Shown here: positions 55,475 through 64,000 of the stretch, in pieces
How the letters are laid out: each line of letters opens with the position of its first letter
How positions within the stretch are numbered: position 1 is the first letter of the stretch
Source of the DNA: Nocardioides zhouii
GTDB taxonomy: Bacteria; Actinomycetota; Actinomycetes; Propionibacteriales; Nocardioidaceae
Length of the DNA: 64,000 bases
Assembly: GCF_004137345.1 (NCBI RefSeq)
Contig: NZ_SDWV01000004.1
Coordinates: forward strand, 186,001-250,000
Direction: 5' to 3'
Notes under the pieces: model-generated
The model's input: the letters and a program-made list of their open reading frames with translations, nothing else
The model's database searches: none
Told to the model about the DNA's origin: nothing
Position numbers and translations under genes: made by a program

Positions 55475-58207
55475 GTGCCTGACGCGGGCGTGGTGGCCGA
55501 CGTGGTCGATCACCACACGCGTGCGGTCGGCGAGGTCGTGGCGTCACTGGGCAGTGACGACTCGCGCGGACTCAGCGAGTCGGTCGCCGGACGACGACTC
55601 GAGGCCGACGGACCGAACACGCTTCCACCGGCGCACGGCGACTCGCTCCTGCGGCGGGTGCTGCTGCAGTTCCACAATCCGTTGATCTACGTCCTCCTCG
55701 CAGCCGCCGCCGCCACGCTGCTGCTGGGTGAGTACGTCGACGCCTCCGTCATCCTGGCTGTGGTCCTGGTGAATGCGCTCGTGGGCTTCGTCCAGGAGTC
55801 GAAGGCGCTGGCCGCGCTCGACAGCCTCCGTTCGATGGCGCGCGGCGAGGCTCGCGTGGTGCGCGACGGTGTCGTCCGCACGGTCCTCTCGGACGAGCTC
55901 GTCGCGGGCGACCTCGTGGCCGTCGAGCCGGGCGAGAAGGTGCCGGCCGACCTCCGCCTGGTCGAGTCGACCGAGCTGCTCGTCGACGAGTCCAGCCTGA
56001 CCGGTGAGTCGACCTCGGTGGCGAAGAACGACGACGTACTGGCCGAGGCGACCAGGGTCGCGGACCGCCACAACATGCTCTACGCCGGCACCCTGGTGCG
56101 GTCGGGCGCCGGTCACGGCGTCGTCGTGGCAACGGCCGAGCGCACGGAGCTGGGCGGCATCCACCGACTGGTCAGCGGAGCGACCGTGCTCGCCACTCCC
56201 CTGACCAGCAAGCTGACACGGTTCAGCTCGCTGCTGACCGTGGTGATCGTCGGCCTGGCGGCACTGGCATTCGCGGTGGGTCTCATCCGGGGGGAGAGCG
56301 CCGCCCCGATGTTCACCGCTGCCGTCGCGCTCGCCGTGGGAGCCATCCCCGAGGGGCTGCCGGCCGCTGTGACGATCACGTTGGCCATCGGCGTGAAGCG
56401 CATGGTCAGGCGGCGGGCCGTGGTCCGACGCCTCCCGGCCGTCGAGACCCTCGGCAGCACCACCGTGATCTGCACCGACAAGACAGGCACCCTCACGACG
56501 AACGAGATGACGGTGCGCCACATCTGGACACCGGAGGGCGAGCTCGAGGTGACGGGCGTCGGTTACGAGCCCGCGGGTCTGCTGGTCCACGACGGCGTGG
56601 CGGTCGACGTCGCAGACAACCGCGCGCTGTGGTGGTCCCTCGCCGGGGGCTCGGCGTGCAACGACGCCAGCGTCAGCCTGGACGGCGACCAGTGGGTGAT
56701 CTCGGGCGATCCGACCGAGGCGGCGATGGTGGTCGTCGCGCTGAAGACGCAGGTCGCTGAAGAGGCCGAGAAGGACCTCGTCCGAGTCGCCACCATCCCG
56801 TTCGACTCGCGTCGCCAGTACATGGCCACCTTGCACCGCGCCACCTCCGGTGGACGCCATCTCGCTCTCGCCAAGGGCGCGGTCGAGCGGGTGACCGAGC
56901 TGTGCTCGGGCTGGATGATGGCCGACGGCACGGTCGAGCCGCTGGACAGGTCTCGGGTCGAAGAAGCCGTGGGCGCCCTGGCCGCACGCGGTCTTCGAGT
57001 GCTGGCCACGGCAGTTGCGGCCGAGATCGATCCTGCGGACTTCACAGCTGACGGCCTCGACCAGCGTCTGGTGCTGACCGGGCTGCAGGCGATGCTGGAC
57101 CCGCCGCGGGCGTCGGTGACGTCGGCCATCGCCGCCTGCCACGCGGCCGGGATCGAGGTCAAGATGATCACCGGTGACCACGCGACCACCGCCTCCGCCA
57201 TCGCCAACGAGCTCGGGCTCGACCACCGACCGCCACACGAGCGACGCGTCCTCACCGGCGCCGAGCTCACCGACCTGCCCCACGAGGCGTACGACGATGC
57301 CGTGGCCGCCACCGGCGTCTTCGCGCGCGTGTCCCCCGAGGAGAAGCTCCGGCTCGTCGAGTCCCTCCAGTCCAGGGGACACGTCGTGGCCATGACGGGT
57401 GACGGAGTCAACGACGCACCGGCGCTCCGCACCGCCGACATCGGGATCGCCATGGGCCGTGGAGGCACGGATGTCGCCAAGGACGCGGCCGACATGGTCC
57501 TGGTCGACGACGACTTCGCCACGATCGAGGCCGCCGTCGAGGAGGGTCGGGGGGTCTTCGACAACCTCACGAAGTTCATCGTGTGGACCCTGCCGACCAA
57601 CATGGGCGAGGGACTCGTGATCCTCGTGGCGATCCTCCTGGGGTCGACCCTCCCGATCCTTCCGACACAGATCCTGTGGATCAACATGACCACGGCGGTC
57701 GTGCTGGGGCTGATGCTGGCGTTCGAGCCGCGGGAGCCCGGAATCATGAGGCGCCCACCTCGCGCGCCCGACCGCCCTCTCCTCACCACGACGCTGGTCT
57801 GGCGTACGGCACTGGTCGCCGGCCTGCTGGTGACCGGGGCCTGGTGGATCTTCGCCACCGAGCAGTCCCGAGGCGCCGGACTGCCCGAGGCCCGCACAGC
57901 AGCAGTCAACCTCTTCGTCGCCGTGCAGATCGTCTATCTCTACAGCTGCCGGTCACTCACGGGCGCCTCGTGGCGCCTCGGGCTCCTGAGCAACCGCTGG
58001 ATCATCGGTGGCGTCCTGGTGCAGGTCGGCGCGCAGGCCGCGCTGACCTATCTGCCGATCATGAACCAAGTCTTCGGAACGGCACCGATCGAGGCTGTGG
58101 CCTGGATCCGGATCCTGGCCGCGGTGGCCGTGATCGCGGTCGTCGTCGTCGCAGACAAGTACGTCGCACTCAGGCGCCTGAGTCGCATCCGCGACGGCGG
58201 CGTCTGA
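55475..58207 (+). CDS. Cation-transporting P-type ATPase (CtpF-like, P2 type)
   Basis: A 910-residue ion pump. Features in order: N-terminal cation-ATPase domain (RGLSESVAGRRLEADGPNTL), actuator TGESTSV, helix 4 AIPEGLPAAVT, phosphorylation site DKTGTLT (Asp335), KGAVERV nucleotide-site motif, TGDGVND hinge (641-647) and helices 5-10 (WTLPTNMGEGLVILVAILLG). All catalytic motifs are intact. It belongs to the Ca/Na-pump-like P2 group; CtpF of this group is DosR-controlled in M. tuberculosis. GTG start at 55475. It is the complete relative of the truncated ATPase at 42101. Confidence 0.92.
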   Translation: MPDAGVVADVVDHHTRAVGEVVASLGSDDSRGLSESVAGRRLEADGPNTLPPAHGDSLLRRVLLQFHNPLIYVLLAAAAATLLLGEYVDASVILAVVLVNALVGFVQESKALAALDSLRSMARGEARVVRDGVVRTVLSDELVAGDLVAVEPGEKVPADLRLVESTELLVDESSLTGESTSVAKNDDVLAEATRVADRHNMLYAGTLVRSGAGHGVVVATAERTELGGIHRLVSGATVLATPLTSKLTRFSSLLTVVIVGLAALAFAVGLIRGESAAPMFTAAVALAVGAIPEGLPAAVTITLAIGVKRMVRRRAVVRRLPAVETLGSTTVICTDKTGTLTTNEMTVRHIWTPEGELEVTGVGYEPAGLLVHDGVAVDVADNRALWWSLAGGSACNDASVSLDGDQWVISGDPTEAAMVVVALKTQVAEEAEKDLVRVATIPFDSRRQYMATLHRATSGGRHLALAKGAVERVTELCSGWMMADGTVEPLDRSRVEEAVGALAARGLRVLATAVAAEIDPADFTADGLDQRLVLTGLQAMLDPPRASVTSAIAACHAAGIEVKMITGDHATTASAIANELGLDHRPPHERRVLTGAELTDLPHEAYDDAVAATGVFARVSPEEKLRLVESLQSRGHVVAMTGDGVNDAPALRTADIGIAMGRGGTDVAKDAADMVLVDDDFATIEAAVEEGRGVFDNLTKFIVWTLPTNMGEGLVILVAILLGSTLPILPTQILWINMTTAVVLGLMLAFEPREPGIMRRPPRAPDRPLLTTTLVWRTALVAGLLVTGAWWIFATEQSRGAGLPEARTAAVNLFVAVQIVYLYSCRSLTGASWRLGLLSNRWIIGGVLVQVGAQAALTYLPIMNQVFGTAPIEAVAWIRILAAVAVIAVVVVADKYVALRRLSRIRDGGV

Positions 58208-58226
58208 CGGACGGGACGGCAGCTGA

Positions 58227-58676
58227 TCACCGCACCACCATGACGTCGCACCCGGCATGGGCAATGACACTCTCGGTGAGTGAGTGGCTGCTGTCGAGTG
58301 GGTCGGAACCCAGGACCACCAGGTCACACCACGCGGACGCGCGCAGGATCGCTCCCGCCGGCTCCGCGTTCTCCAGTCGAGTGGCGGGCACCGACCCCTC
58401 CGACACCACCTCGAGAGCACGCCGGACGGCGGCCGCCTGGGCCCTACGAGCACTCCACCGGGCTTCGTTGAAGTGTCCTGGGACCTCGTGGACGAAGGCG
58501 GCGCGGTGCGAGGGCCAGACGGTCAGGACCTCGACGGACATGTCTCCGCGAGCCGCGTGCCGGAAGGCCCACACGAGCGCCTTCACTGCTGACTCGGAGT
58601 CATCGACAGCGACCAGGCAGGTCCGCCCTGTCCCGGTGGGAACTCCGCGGCGTGGGAGCCCCTCGCCGCTAGGCAC
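58227..58676 (-). CDS. Universal stress protein, single domain
   Basis: A 149-residue one-domain USP: TCLVAVDDSESAVKALVWAFRHAARGDMSVEVLTVWP and a degenerate end VVLGSDPLDSSHSLTESVIAHAGCDVMVV. The G-2x-G-9x-G(S/T) ATP loop is replaced, so ATP binding is unlikely. GTG at 58676 overlaps the end of the FtsX-type permease gene by 8 bp, so it is the last gene of that operon. It converges with the P-type ATPase gene. Confidence 0.85.
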   Translation of the reverse strand: MPSGEGLPRRGVPTGTGRTCLVAVDDSESAVKALVWAFRHAARGDMSVEVLTVWPSHRAAFVHEVPGHFNEARWSARRAQAAAVRRALEVVSEGSVPATRLENAEPAGAILRASAWCDLVVLGSDPLDSSHSLTESVIAHAGCDVMVVR

Positions 58677-61182
58677 GGTTGATCGCCGCCAGGATGTTCA
58701 GTCGGGTGGCCCGGATCGACGGAGCAACCGCGGCGAGGACGCCGACCAGCACGGACGCACCCAGCATGAGCACGACGAGGCCCCACGGGATGCCCAGCGT
58801 GCGCAAGCCTTGGGCTTCGAGTCCCCGTTGGAGCGCGATGCCGAGCCCCAGGCCGAGCACAGTGCCCAGCACCGCCCCGAAGGCGGCCGTGGCGATCGCC
58901 TCGACGGTGATCATGGCCCCCAGCTGCCGCCTCTGGAGCCCGACCGCACGGAGCAGACCGATCTCCCGAGTGCGTTCGAGCACGGAGAGCGCCAGCGTGT
59001 TCACGATGCCAAGCACGGCGATCACCACGCTGAAGAGCAGCAGGACGTAGAGGAGGTTGAGCAGGTTGTCGATGGCGGTGCCCTCCGCGGTCGCGAACTC
59101 GGAGGCGTTCATCACCGAGACGACGAGGTACGGGCTGACGATGGCATCCAGGTCCTCGCGCAGCTGTGCCTGGTCGGCTCCTCCCACGGCCGCGACGTAG
59201 ACCTGGAGGTCTGTCTGCATGTCCGACGGCACGGCGTCCTCGTAGAGACCCCGACTCACGATCACGTGGGTGCCGAACGCCTGACTGTCCTCGTAGATCC
59301 CTCCGACGACCAGGTCGTGGGCGCCCAGCGTGCCGACAGTTGCCGGCAGCACGTCACCCACCTCCCACCTGTTGTCCGAAGCGGTGGTGCGATCCACCAG
59401 GACCCGGTCCCCCTCCATCGAGTCGAGACGGCCCTCAGCCATCGAGACGGTGAAGTTCTCGGGCATCGATGCGGCCTCGACAGCGGCCGCAGTCGTGCTG
59501 AAGTCACCGATCGTCACGGGCACCAGGCCGACGGCTGCCACCGAGCTGACCTCGGACAGCTTGCTGGCCTCCGTCGCCACTTGCGGTGGCACGGGCGACT
59601 GTCCGCCGCTGAGGACGAAGTCGGACGTGAGCTCACTGCTCACTCCCTCGGTGATGCTGGCCTTGACGCTCTGGGCGAGCACCGAGATGCCGGCAACGAG
59701 GGCGAGTCCGATCATCAGCGCGCTCGCCGTGGCTGCCGTGCGGCGCGGGACCCGCAGCGCGTTCTGGCGCGCCAGCCTGGCCACGACACCACTCACGACC
59801 ACGAACGGCCACACCACGGCACGTACGACGGGACGGGCGAACAGGGGTGCGCCGACAAGCATCCCCATCACAGCGACGAACGACCCGATGCCCGCAGCCA
59901 CCCAGGGGACGTCCTCGCGGGTGACGGCAAGGCCGAGGAGCCCGACCCCGACGCCCAGGAGCACGGCGCCCGAGATTCCCCGGCGCCGCAGGCCCTTCTG
60001 CGCGATGGGCGTGTCACCACGCATCGCTGCCACGGGCGCCGTACGCGCCGCTCGGCGCGCCGGGAGGATTGCCGACGCCATGGTCACGAGTGTGCCGACG
60101 GCGAGGCTGATGAGCAGGGTCGATGAGGTGACCGGAAGGCTGGTGCCGATGTCGACACCGAGCAGCCCCGCGATCGCCAGCTTCGCTCCCTGCGCGACCA
60201 GGACCCCCAGGCCCATGCCGAGGATCGAACCTACGACGCCCACGACTGCGGCCTCGCCCAGCACGGATCGCAGCACTTGGCCGCGAGAGGCACCGAGCGC
60301 ACGCAGGAGTGCCAGCTCACGCGCCCGCTGACCGATCAGCATGCTGAAGGTGTTGCCGATGATGAAGGCGCCCACGAAAAGCGCCACTCCGGCGAAGACG
60401 AGCAGGAACGTGGTGAAGAAACCGAGGCCCTGCTGGACGGACGACTCGTTCTCGGCGTCGACCGTCGCACCGGTGACAACCTCGATTCCTCGCGGAACGA
60501 CCTCGGCGACGGATGCCCTGAGCTCGGCCTGGCTGACTCCGTCCGCCGCGGTGATCGTGAACGACGGAACAGTGCCATCGCGGGCGAAGCTGTGGATCGC
60601 TGATGCTTCGTCCACCAGCACCGCCGTGGCGCCGAAGAGCACACCGAACTCGACCTCGCCCGTGATCACGACGTGGCGGGTCTCTCCGCCGATGACTGCG
60701 CGGGTGCGATCTCCCACCTCGAGCCCGCCCTTGTCGAGGGTGACGGTCTCGACCACGACCTCACCTGCACCGACCGGCCCGCGACCCTTGATGAGCGTGA
60801 ATGCGGGGTCGTCGTCGGAGAAGGCGAAGCCCAGTCCGGGTGCTCCGCTGTTGCGTACGGCAGTGCCGTCGCTCCCGGCGATGATGGCGACGCCCCTGAG
60901 GTCCGGTGAGACACGTGCGGCGCCGGGGACCGCCGACAGCGAGTCGACCAGGTCGAGTGGCAGGCGCGCACGAGCGCCGTCACCACCGGCGATCTCGGTG
61001 CCCCGGACGGCGACATCGAGGCCTGCCGACGAGCCGGCAACCAAGCCGCTGATGGCTCGGTCGAAGCTGTCCCGGAGCACGAAGGTCCCAGTGACGAAGG
61101 AGACCCCGAGCATGACGGCCGCGGCCGTGAGCAGCAGGCGGACTAGGTGGCCCTGGATCCCGCGCAGCGTGACGCGCCACAT
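58669..61182 (-). CDS. ABC transporter permease, FtsX/MacB type (two modules)
   Basis: An 837-residue permease with ten or so helices arranged as two FtsX modules: one starting LVRLLLTAAAVMLGVSFVTGTFVLRDS with FxxFLLVFAGVALFVGAFIIGNTFSMLI, the second after residue 480 with TAATASALMIGLALVAGISVLA and IAVLGIVNTLALSVLERTREIGLLRAVG. Large extracytoplasmic domains lie between. Such pairs export or extract lipids, peptides or lipoproteins. ATG at 61182 lies just after the ATPase stop (61184). Confidence 0.92.
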   Translation of the reverse strand: MWRVTLRGIQGHLVRLLLTAAAVMLGVSFVTGTFVLRDSFDRAISGLVAGSSAGLDVAVRGTEIAGGDGARARLPLDLVDSLSAVPGAARVSPDLRGVAIIAGSDGTAVRNSGAPGLGFAFSDDDPAFTLIKGRGPVGAGEVVVETVTLDKGGLEVGDRTRAVIGGETRHVVITGEVEFGVLFGATAVLVDEASAIHSFARDGTVPSFTITAADGVSQAELRASVAEVVPRGIEVVTGATVDAENESSVQQGLGFFTTFLLVFAGVALFVGAFIIGNTFSMLIGQRARELALLRALGASRGQVLRSVLGEAAVVGVVGSILGMGLGVLVAQGAKLAIAGLLGVDIGTSLPVTSSTLLISLAVGTLVTMASAILPARRAARTAPVAAMRGDTPIAQKGLRRRGISGAVLLGVGVGLLGLAVTREDVPWVAAGIGSFVAVMGMLVGAPLFARPVVRAVVWPFVVVSGVVARLARQNALRVPRRTAATASALMIGLALVAGISVLAQSVKASITEGVSSELTSDFVLSGGQSPVPPQVATEASKLSEVSSVAAVGLVPVTIGDFSTTAAAVEAASMPENFTVSMAEGRLDSMEGDRVLVDRTTASDNRWEVGDVLPATVGTLGAHDLVVGGIYEDSQAFGTHVIVSRGLYEDAVPSDMQTDLQVYVAAVGGADQAQLREDLDAIVSPYLVVSVMNASEFATAEGTAIDNLLNLLYVLLLFSVVIAVLGIVNTLALSVLERTREIGLLRAVGLQRRQLGAMITVEAIATAAFGAVLGTVLGLGLGIALQRGLEAQGLRTLGIPWGLVVLMLGASVLVGVLAAVAPSIRATRLNILAAINRA

Positions 61183-61183
61183 G

Positions 61184-61978
61184 TCAGGCCTCCGCGCGGG
61201 GTCGGTCGAGCTCCTGGATGCGCTCCAGCACGACCGCCATGGTGGGCTTGACGATGTCGTCGACGATGGCACCGTCCACGAGGAAGACGACGCGATCGGC
61301 GTACGACGCCGCCGACGGATCGTGCGTGACCATCACGATGGTCTGGCCGAAGTCGTCGACCGAGGCGCGGAGGAACGCCAGGATCTCTGCACTCGCGCGT
61401 GAGTCGAGGTTGCCGGTCGGCTCGTCAGCGAAGACGATCGCCGGACGACTGAGCAGTGCCCGGGCGCACGCGACGCGCTGCTGCTGACCACCGGACAGCT
61501 CGTCGGGGCGGTGTGCCAGTCGGTCCCGGATGCCGAGGGTGTCGACCACCGTGTCGAACCACTCCGCGTCCACGCGCCGGCCCGCGATGTCCATCGGCAG
61601 GGTGATGTTCTCCTGCGCGGTCAAGGTGGGGACGAGGTTGTAGGCCTGGAAGACGAACCCCAGCCGGTCGCGACGCAGGCGCGTCAGCGCCTTGTCCTTG
61701 AGGTGCGTGATGTCGGTGCCGTCGATGATGACCGTCCCGGCGGTCGGAGTGTCGAGCGCTGCCATGCAGTGCATCAGTGTCGACTTCCCCGATCCCGACG
61801 GCCCCATGATGGCGGTGAGCTGCCCGCTGGCGAACTCGACAGTCACGTCGCCCAGCGCGGTCACCAGCGCCCCGCCCTCGCCGTAGGTCTTGCTCAGCCC
61901 GATGGCCTGGGCCGCGATCGCACGGTCGTCGCGATCGGTGGACGCCTGCGTCCGCTCGGCGACGTGGGCGGCGGTCAT
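61184..61978 (-). CDS. ABC transporter ATPase, LolD/MacB type
   Basis: A 264-residue ATPase: Walker A MGPSGSGKST, signature LSGGQQQRVACARAL, Walker B VFADEPTGNLD, and H-loop VTHDPSAA. It partners the FtsX-type permease encoded next to it. It overlaps the slipin stop by 4 bp (ATGA), so slipin, ATPase, permease and USP form one operon. Confidence 0.95.
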   Translation of the reverse strand: MTAAHVAERTQASTDRDDRAIAAQAIGLSKTYGEGGALVTALGDVTVEFASGQLTAIMGPSGSGKSTLMHCMAALDTPTAGTVIIDGTDITHLKDKALTRLRRDRLGFVFQAYNLVPTLTAQENITLPMDIAGRRVDAEWFDTVVDTLGIRDRLAHRPDELSGGQQQRVACARALLSRPAIVFADEPTGNLDSRASAEILAFLRASVDDFGQTIVMVTHDPSAASYADRVVFLVDGAIVDDIVKPTMAVVLERIQELDRPRAEA

Positions 61979-62832
61979 GCCGTACGCCCCGAGGTGCCGT
62001 TGCTCAAGGCGACGGGCACGGCAGGGGAGGACACCGGCGCAGAGCCGTTGGTTGCGCCGGCAGCCTCAGCCTCGCGGGCGATGAAGGAGCCGAGCTCGGC
62101 GATGGTGGTCATGATCGGGGCCGGGAAGACCACCGTGGTGTTCTTGTCCACGCCGATCTCGACCAGGCTCTGCAGGTTGCGCAGCTGGAGCGCGAGCGGG
62201 TGGGCCATCATCGTGTCGGACGCCTCACCGAGTGCGGCCGCTGCGAGGGACTCACCTTCGGCATTGATGATCTTCGCGCGCTTCTCCCGCTCGGCCTCGG
62301 CCTGCCGGGCCATCGCACGCTTCATGGACTCAGGAAGCTGGATGTCCTTCAGCTCGACGAGGGTGACCTCGACCCCCCACTCGACGGTGGTGACGTCCAG
62401 GATCTCGCGGATGTCGAGGTTAATGCGGTCGGTCTCCGAGAGGGTCTCGTCGAGCGTGTGCTGGCCGACGACCTTGCGCAGGGTGGTTTGGGCGATCTGG
62501 TCGATGGCGGCTCGGACGTTCTCGATCGCCACGACCGACATCACGGTGTCGACCACGCGGTAGTAGGCAACGGCTGACACATCGACGCTGACGTTGTCGC
62601 GGGTGATGATGCCCTGCGACTGGATCGGCATCGTGACGATGCGACGGGAGACCTGATGCATCACGTCGATGAGCGGGATGATGAAGCGAAGCCCGGGTTC
62701 TCTCGGTTCCTGGACGCGGCCCAGTCGCAGCACGACGCCTTGCTCGTACTGCTTGACGACCCTGACCGCGAGGAGCAGCCCGAGGACGGAGAGGGCGAGA
62801 AGAACCGCCAGGACGATGCCGAGAGTAGTCAT
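61975..62832 (-). CDS. Slipin (SPFH/band 7 membrane protein)
   Basis: A 285-residue stomatin-like protein. An N-terminal membrane helix (GIVLAVLLALSVLGLLLAVRVV) precedes the SPFH domain (EQGVVLRLGRVQEPREPGLRFIIPLIDVM, then VSVDVSAVAYYRV), followed by the helical REILDVTTVEWGVEVTLVELKDIQLPE and a coiled region AMARQAEAEREKRAKIINAEGE. No NfeD partner gene is adjacent, unlike many slipins. Slipins organise membrane microdomains and assist proteases; its use with an ABC exporter here is inferred from the operon. Confidence 0.92.
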   Translation of the reverse strand: MTTLGIVLAVLLALSVLGLLLAVRVVKQYEQGVVLRLGRVQEPREPGLRFIIPLIDVMHQVSRRIVTMPIQSQGIITRDNVSVDVSAVAYYRVVDTVMSVVAIENVRAAIDQIAQTTLRKVVGQHTLDETLSETDRINLDIREILDVTTVEWGVEVTLVELKDIQLPESMKRAMARQAEAEREKRAKIINAEGESLAAAALGEASDTMMAHPLALQLRNLQSLVEIGVDKNTTVVFPAPIMTTIAELGSFIAREAEAAGATNGSAPVSSPAVPVALSNGTSGRTA

Positions 62833-62967
62833 CGGAGTTGCTCCCTATTGATGTGTCGTGCGCGTTGTTGCCGTGCTTCCACGGGACCACGAGGACACCG
62901 GCCCGCCACAGTGCCGAAGGTCCCCGCAAGTCGGCAGACGGCCCGGACCACACGGCGGGCCCAGCGG

Positions 62968-63642
62968 TCAGCGCATCGGACGGATCGGGCGGATCGGACG
63001 GATCGGGCGGATCGGCCCGGCGTCGGACTCGGCGCGCACCTTGATGCCGCGCAGCATCCTGCGAAGCATGGCGAAGTCGCCGAATTCCATGAGGATGACG
63101 CCGAGAACTGCCGTGCCCGGGTGCGACCAGTCGTAGCTGGTCCGGATGCGCGTGACCAAGCGGGTTCGGTCGTGGATGGTGGGCGTCAGCTTCCACGACC
63201 ACGAGGTGTCGGACTTCGCCCAGAGAAGCCAGTCGTCGACCGCGAAGGAGTGGACCTTCAGCGCAGTTCGCTCAGACGGCGTCGGAGACATCGGCACCCA
63301 CTGCCCGATCTCGAGGCGCTGGAGGCCGGGAACCAGCTCCGTCGCGCTGGGATGCCCGAGGTTGTCGAGCAGGTCGTTGCTGTACCAGCCGGCGCGGAGA
63401 CAGCCGACCTGCACGAGCCACGGCCAGACGGCCTCGGGCGGGGCATCGATGGTGATCGCCCTGGTCGCGCGGAACTGCGCCGTCGGGACGAGCATGTCGC
63501 CGGGGAGTGATGCGGATACCTCGGCCGGGGTGGCACCCCAGTGCAGGTGCCACCGGCGGTAGAGCGGTGACGTGAGGAAGATCGGGAGGTCCCGAACGAC
63601 ATCGCCGACCTGTCCGACCAGCTCAGCACGTCGGGTGCTCAT
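62968..63642 (-). CDS. SRPBCC family protein with repeat-encoded C-terminal tail
   Basis: A 224-residue helix-grip protein: ATRAITIDAPPEAVWPWLVQVGCLRAGWYSNDLLDNLGHPSA and RLVTRIRTSYDW, ending in MLRRMLRGIKVRAE, the same ending as the SRPBCC half of the gene at 53272. After that come GPIRPIRPIRPIRPMR, coded by the 9-bp tandem repeat at 62972-63016. Function unknown; such proteins bind hydrophobic ligands. Its start overlaps the end of the glycosyltransferase gene by 20 bp. Confidence 0.8.
   Translation of the reverse strand: MSTRRAELVGQVGDVVRDLPIFLTSPLYRRWHLHWGATPAEVSASLPGDMLVPTAQFRATRAITIDAPPEAVWPWLVQVGCLRAGWYSNDLLDNLGHPSATELVPGLQRLEIGQWVPMSPTPSERTALKVHSFAVDDWLLWAKSDTSWSWKLTPTIHDRTRLVTRIRTSYDWSHPGTAVLGVILMEFGDFAMLRRMLRGIKVRAESDAGPIRPIRPIRPIRPMR
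62972..63016. repeat. 9-bp tandem repeat, five units
   Basis: CGGATCGG(A/G) repeated five times with alternating last base (first unit has C for G at its third base). It encodes Pro-Ile-Arg units at the end of the SRPBCC protein and may gain or lose units by slippage without frameshift. Confidence 0.8.
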
Positions 63643-64000
63643 CGCAGGTCACCAGCCTCACGAACAGGTCGACGTACTGAGCCAGGTGGCGATCGGGAAG
63701 GTACTCCGATCGCACGCGCTCATGAGCCGCCTGCCCGAGCCGTGCCGCCAGGTCGTCGTCAGAGAGGAGGTGGTGCAGCACCGCGGCGAATGCGTCCAGG
63801 TCACAGGGGTCGGGCACCTGGAGGCCGTCGACCCCGTCGGTGATCTGGTCCCGGATACCGCCCACCATGCTCGCCACCACCGGCTTGGACTTCCACATGG
63901 CTTCGGTCGCGGTGAGGCCGAACCCCTCGACCAGGCTCTTCTGGACGATCACGTGAGCGTGGCGCTGGAGCGCGTTGATCACGATGGCGTTCTCGTCCGG
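63623..64000 (-). CDS. TreT-like trehalose-synthesising glycosyltransferase, 5' end outside window
   Basis: The last 125 or so residues of a GT-B, family 4 glycosyltransferase running off the right edge. INALQRHAHVIVQKSLVEGFGLTATEAMWKSKPVVASMVGGIRDQITDG is the donor-binding end of the family, with E-x7-E (EGFGLTATE) and GGIRDQI. Of family 4 enzymes this wording is closest to TreT, which joins glucose from a nucleotide sugar to glucose to make trehalose. The call is from the C-terminal part only. Confidence 0.7.
   Translation of the reverse strand, partial: PDENAIVINALQRHAHVIVQKSLVEGFGLTATEAMWKSKPVVASMVGGIRDQITDGVDGLQVPDPCDLDAFAAVLHHLLSDDDLAARLGQAAHERVRSEYLPDRHLAQYVDLFVRLVTCDEHPTC

Noticed and set aside
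62833..62967. A further DosR-like box before the slipin gene (GGGAC-CACG-AGGAC)
   Set aside because: Only the left half matches; the right half differs at three of five positions.

Overview
This is 64 kb of a high-GC actinobacterial chromosome. Mycothiol biosynthesis (MshB), deazaflavin/F420-type enzymes, many GTG starts and ATGA/GTGA gene overlaps point to an actinobacterium. The gene content looks most like Nocardioides or a relative; that genus is an inference from gene style, not proven.

Positions 1-23.3 kb look like ordinary chromosome. They carry mshB (cut by the window edge); a DUF559-like nuclease-fold gene between two copies of a 63-bp inverted-repeat element; a thioesterase; a secreted GH43-like protein and a P450; a CynX-type transporter; a flavin-based surface electron-transfer operon (ferric-reductase-like protein, FMN-binding protein, ApbE); pseudouridine catabolism (psuK-psuG); class I ribonucleotide reductase nrdAB behind a cobalamin riboswitch; an alpha/beta hydrolase; an F420-reductase-like gene; a molybdopterin oxidoreductase with its flavoprotein partner; a Tat-exported sugar isomerase; and an orphan Imm51-like immunity gene.

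At about 23.3-24.5 kb the sequence becomes less GC-rich and carries a degenerate tRNA-Arg(CCG)-like sequence, then a short tail of a broken acyltransferase gene. I read this as a possible boundary or scar.

Positions 24.5-64 kb form an accessory island for low oxygen and dormancy. It holds cytochrome bd oxidase with its fused CydDC exporter, gap, three universal stress proteins, a WS/DGAT triacylglycerol synthase with a fatty acyl-CoA ligase, pyruvate formate-lyase with its activase, phosphoketolase, a zinc alcohol dehydrogenase, flavodoxin, a pyridoxamine-oxidase-fold protein, cation-pumping P-type ATPases, a SulP transporter, and a DevS/DosT-like GAF histidine kinase that overlaps the phosphoketolase gene. 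The set resembles the mycobacterial DosR (DevR) regulon with fermentation genes added. Ten palindromes close to GGGAC-N4-GTCCC, the DosR-box core, lie before cydA, gap, the first USP, the DUF4342-fadD-DGAT operon, pflB, the truncated ATPase, the kinase-phosphoketolase operon and adh. No response regulator is in the window.

Several island genes are broken: fadD has an in-frame TAG; a DUF4389 gene has two TGA codons where Trp is expected and is cut off at the same point as a half P-type ATPase; sulP has three single-base deletions; a DUF998-like gene has one. Either the island is decaying or this part of the assembly holds local errors. The last 6 kb carry an ABC exporter, a slipin, an SRPBCC protein with a tandem-repeat-encoded tail, and the end of a TreT-like glycosyltransferase.
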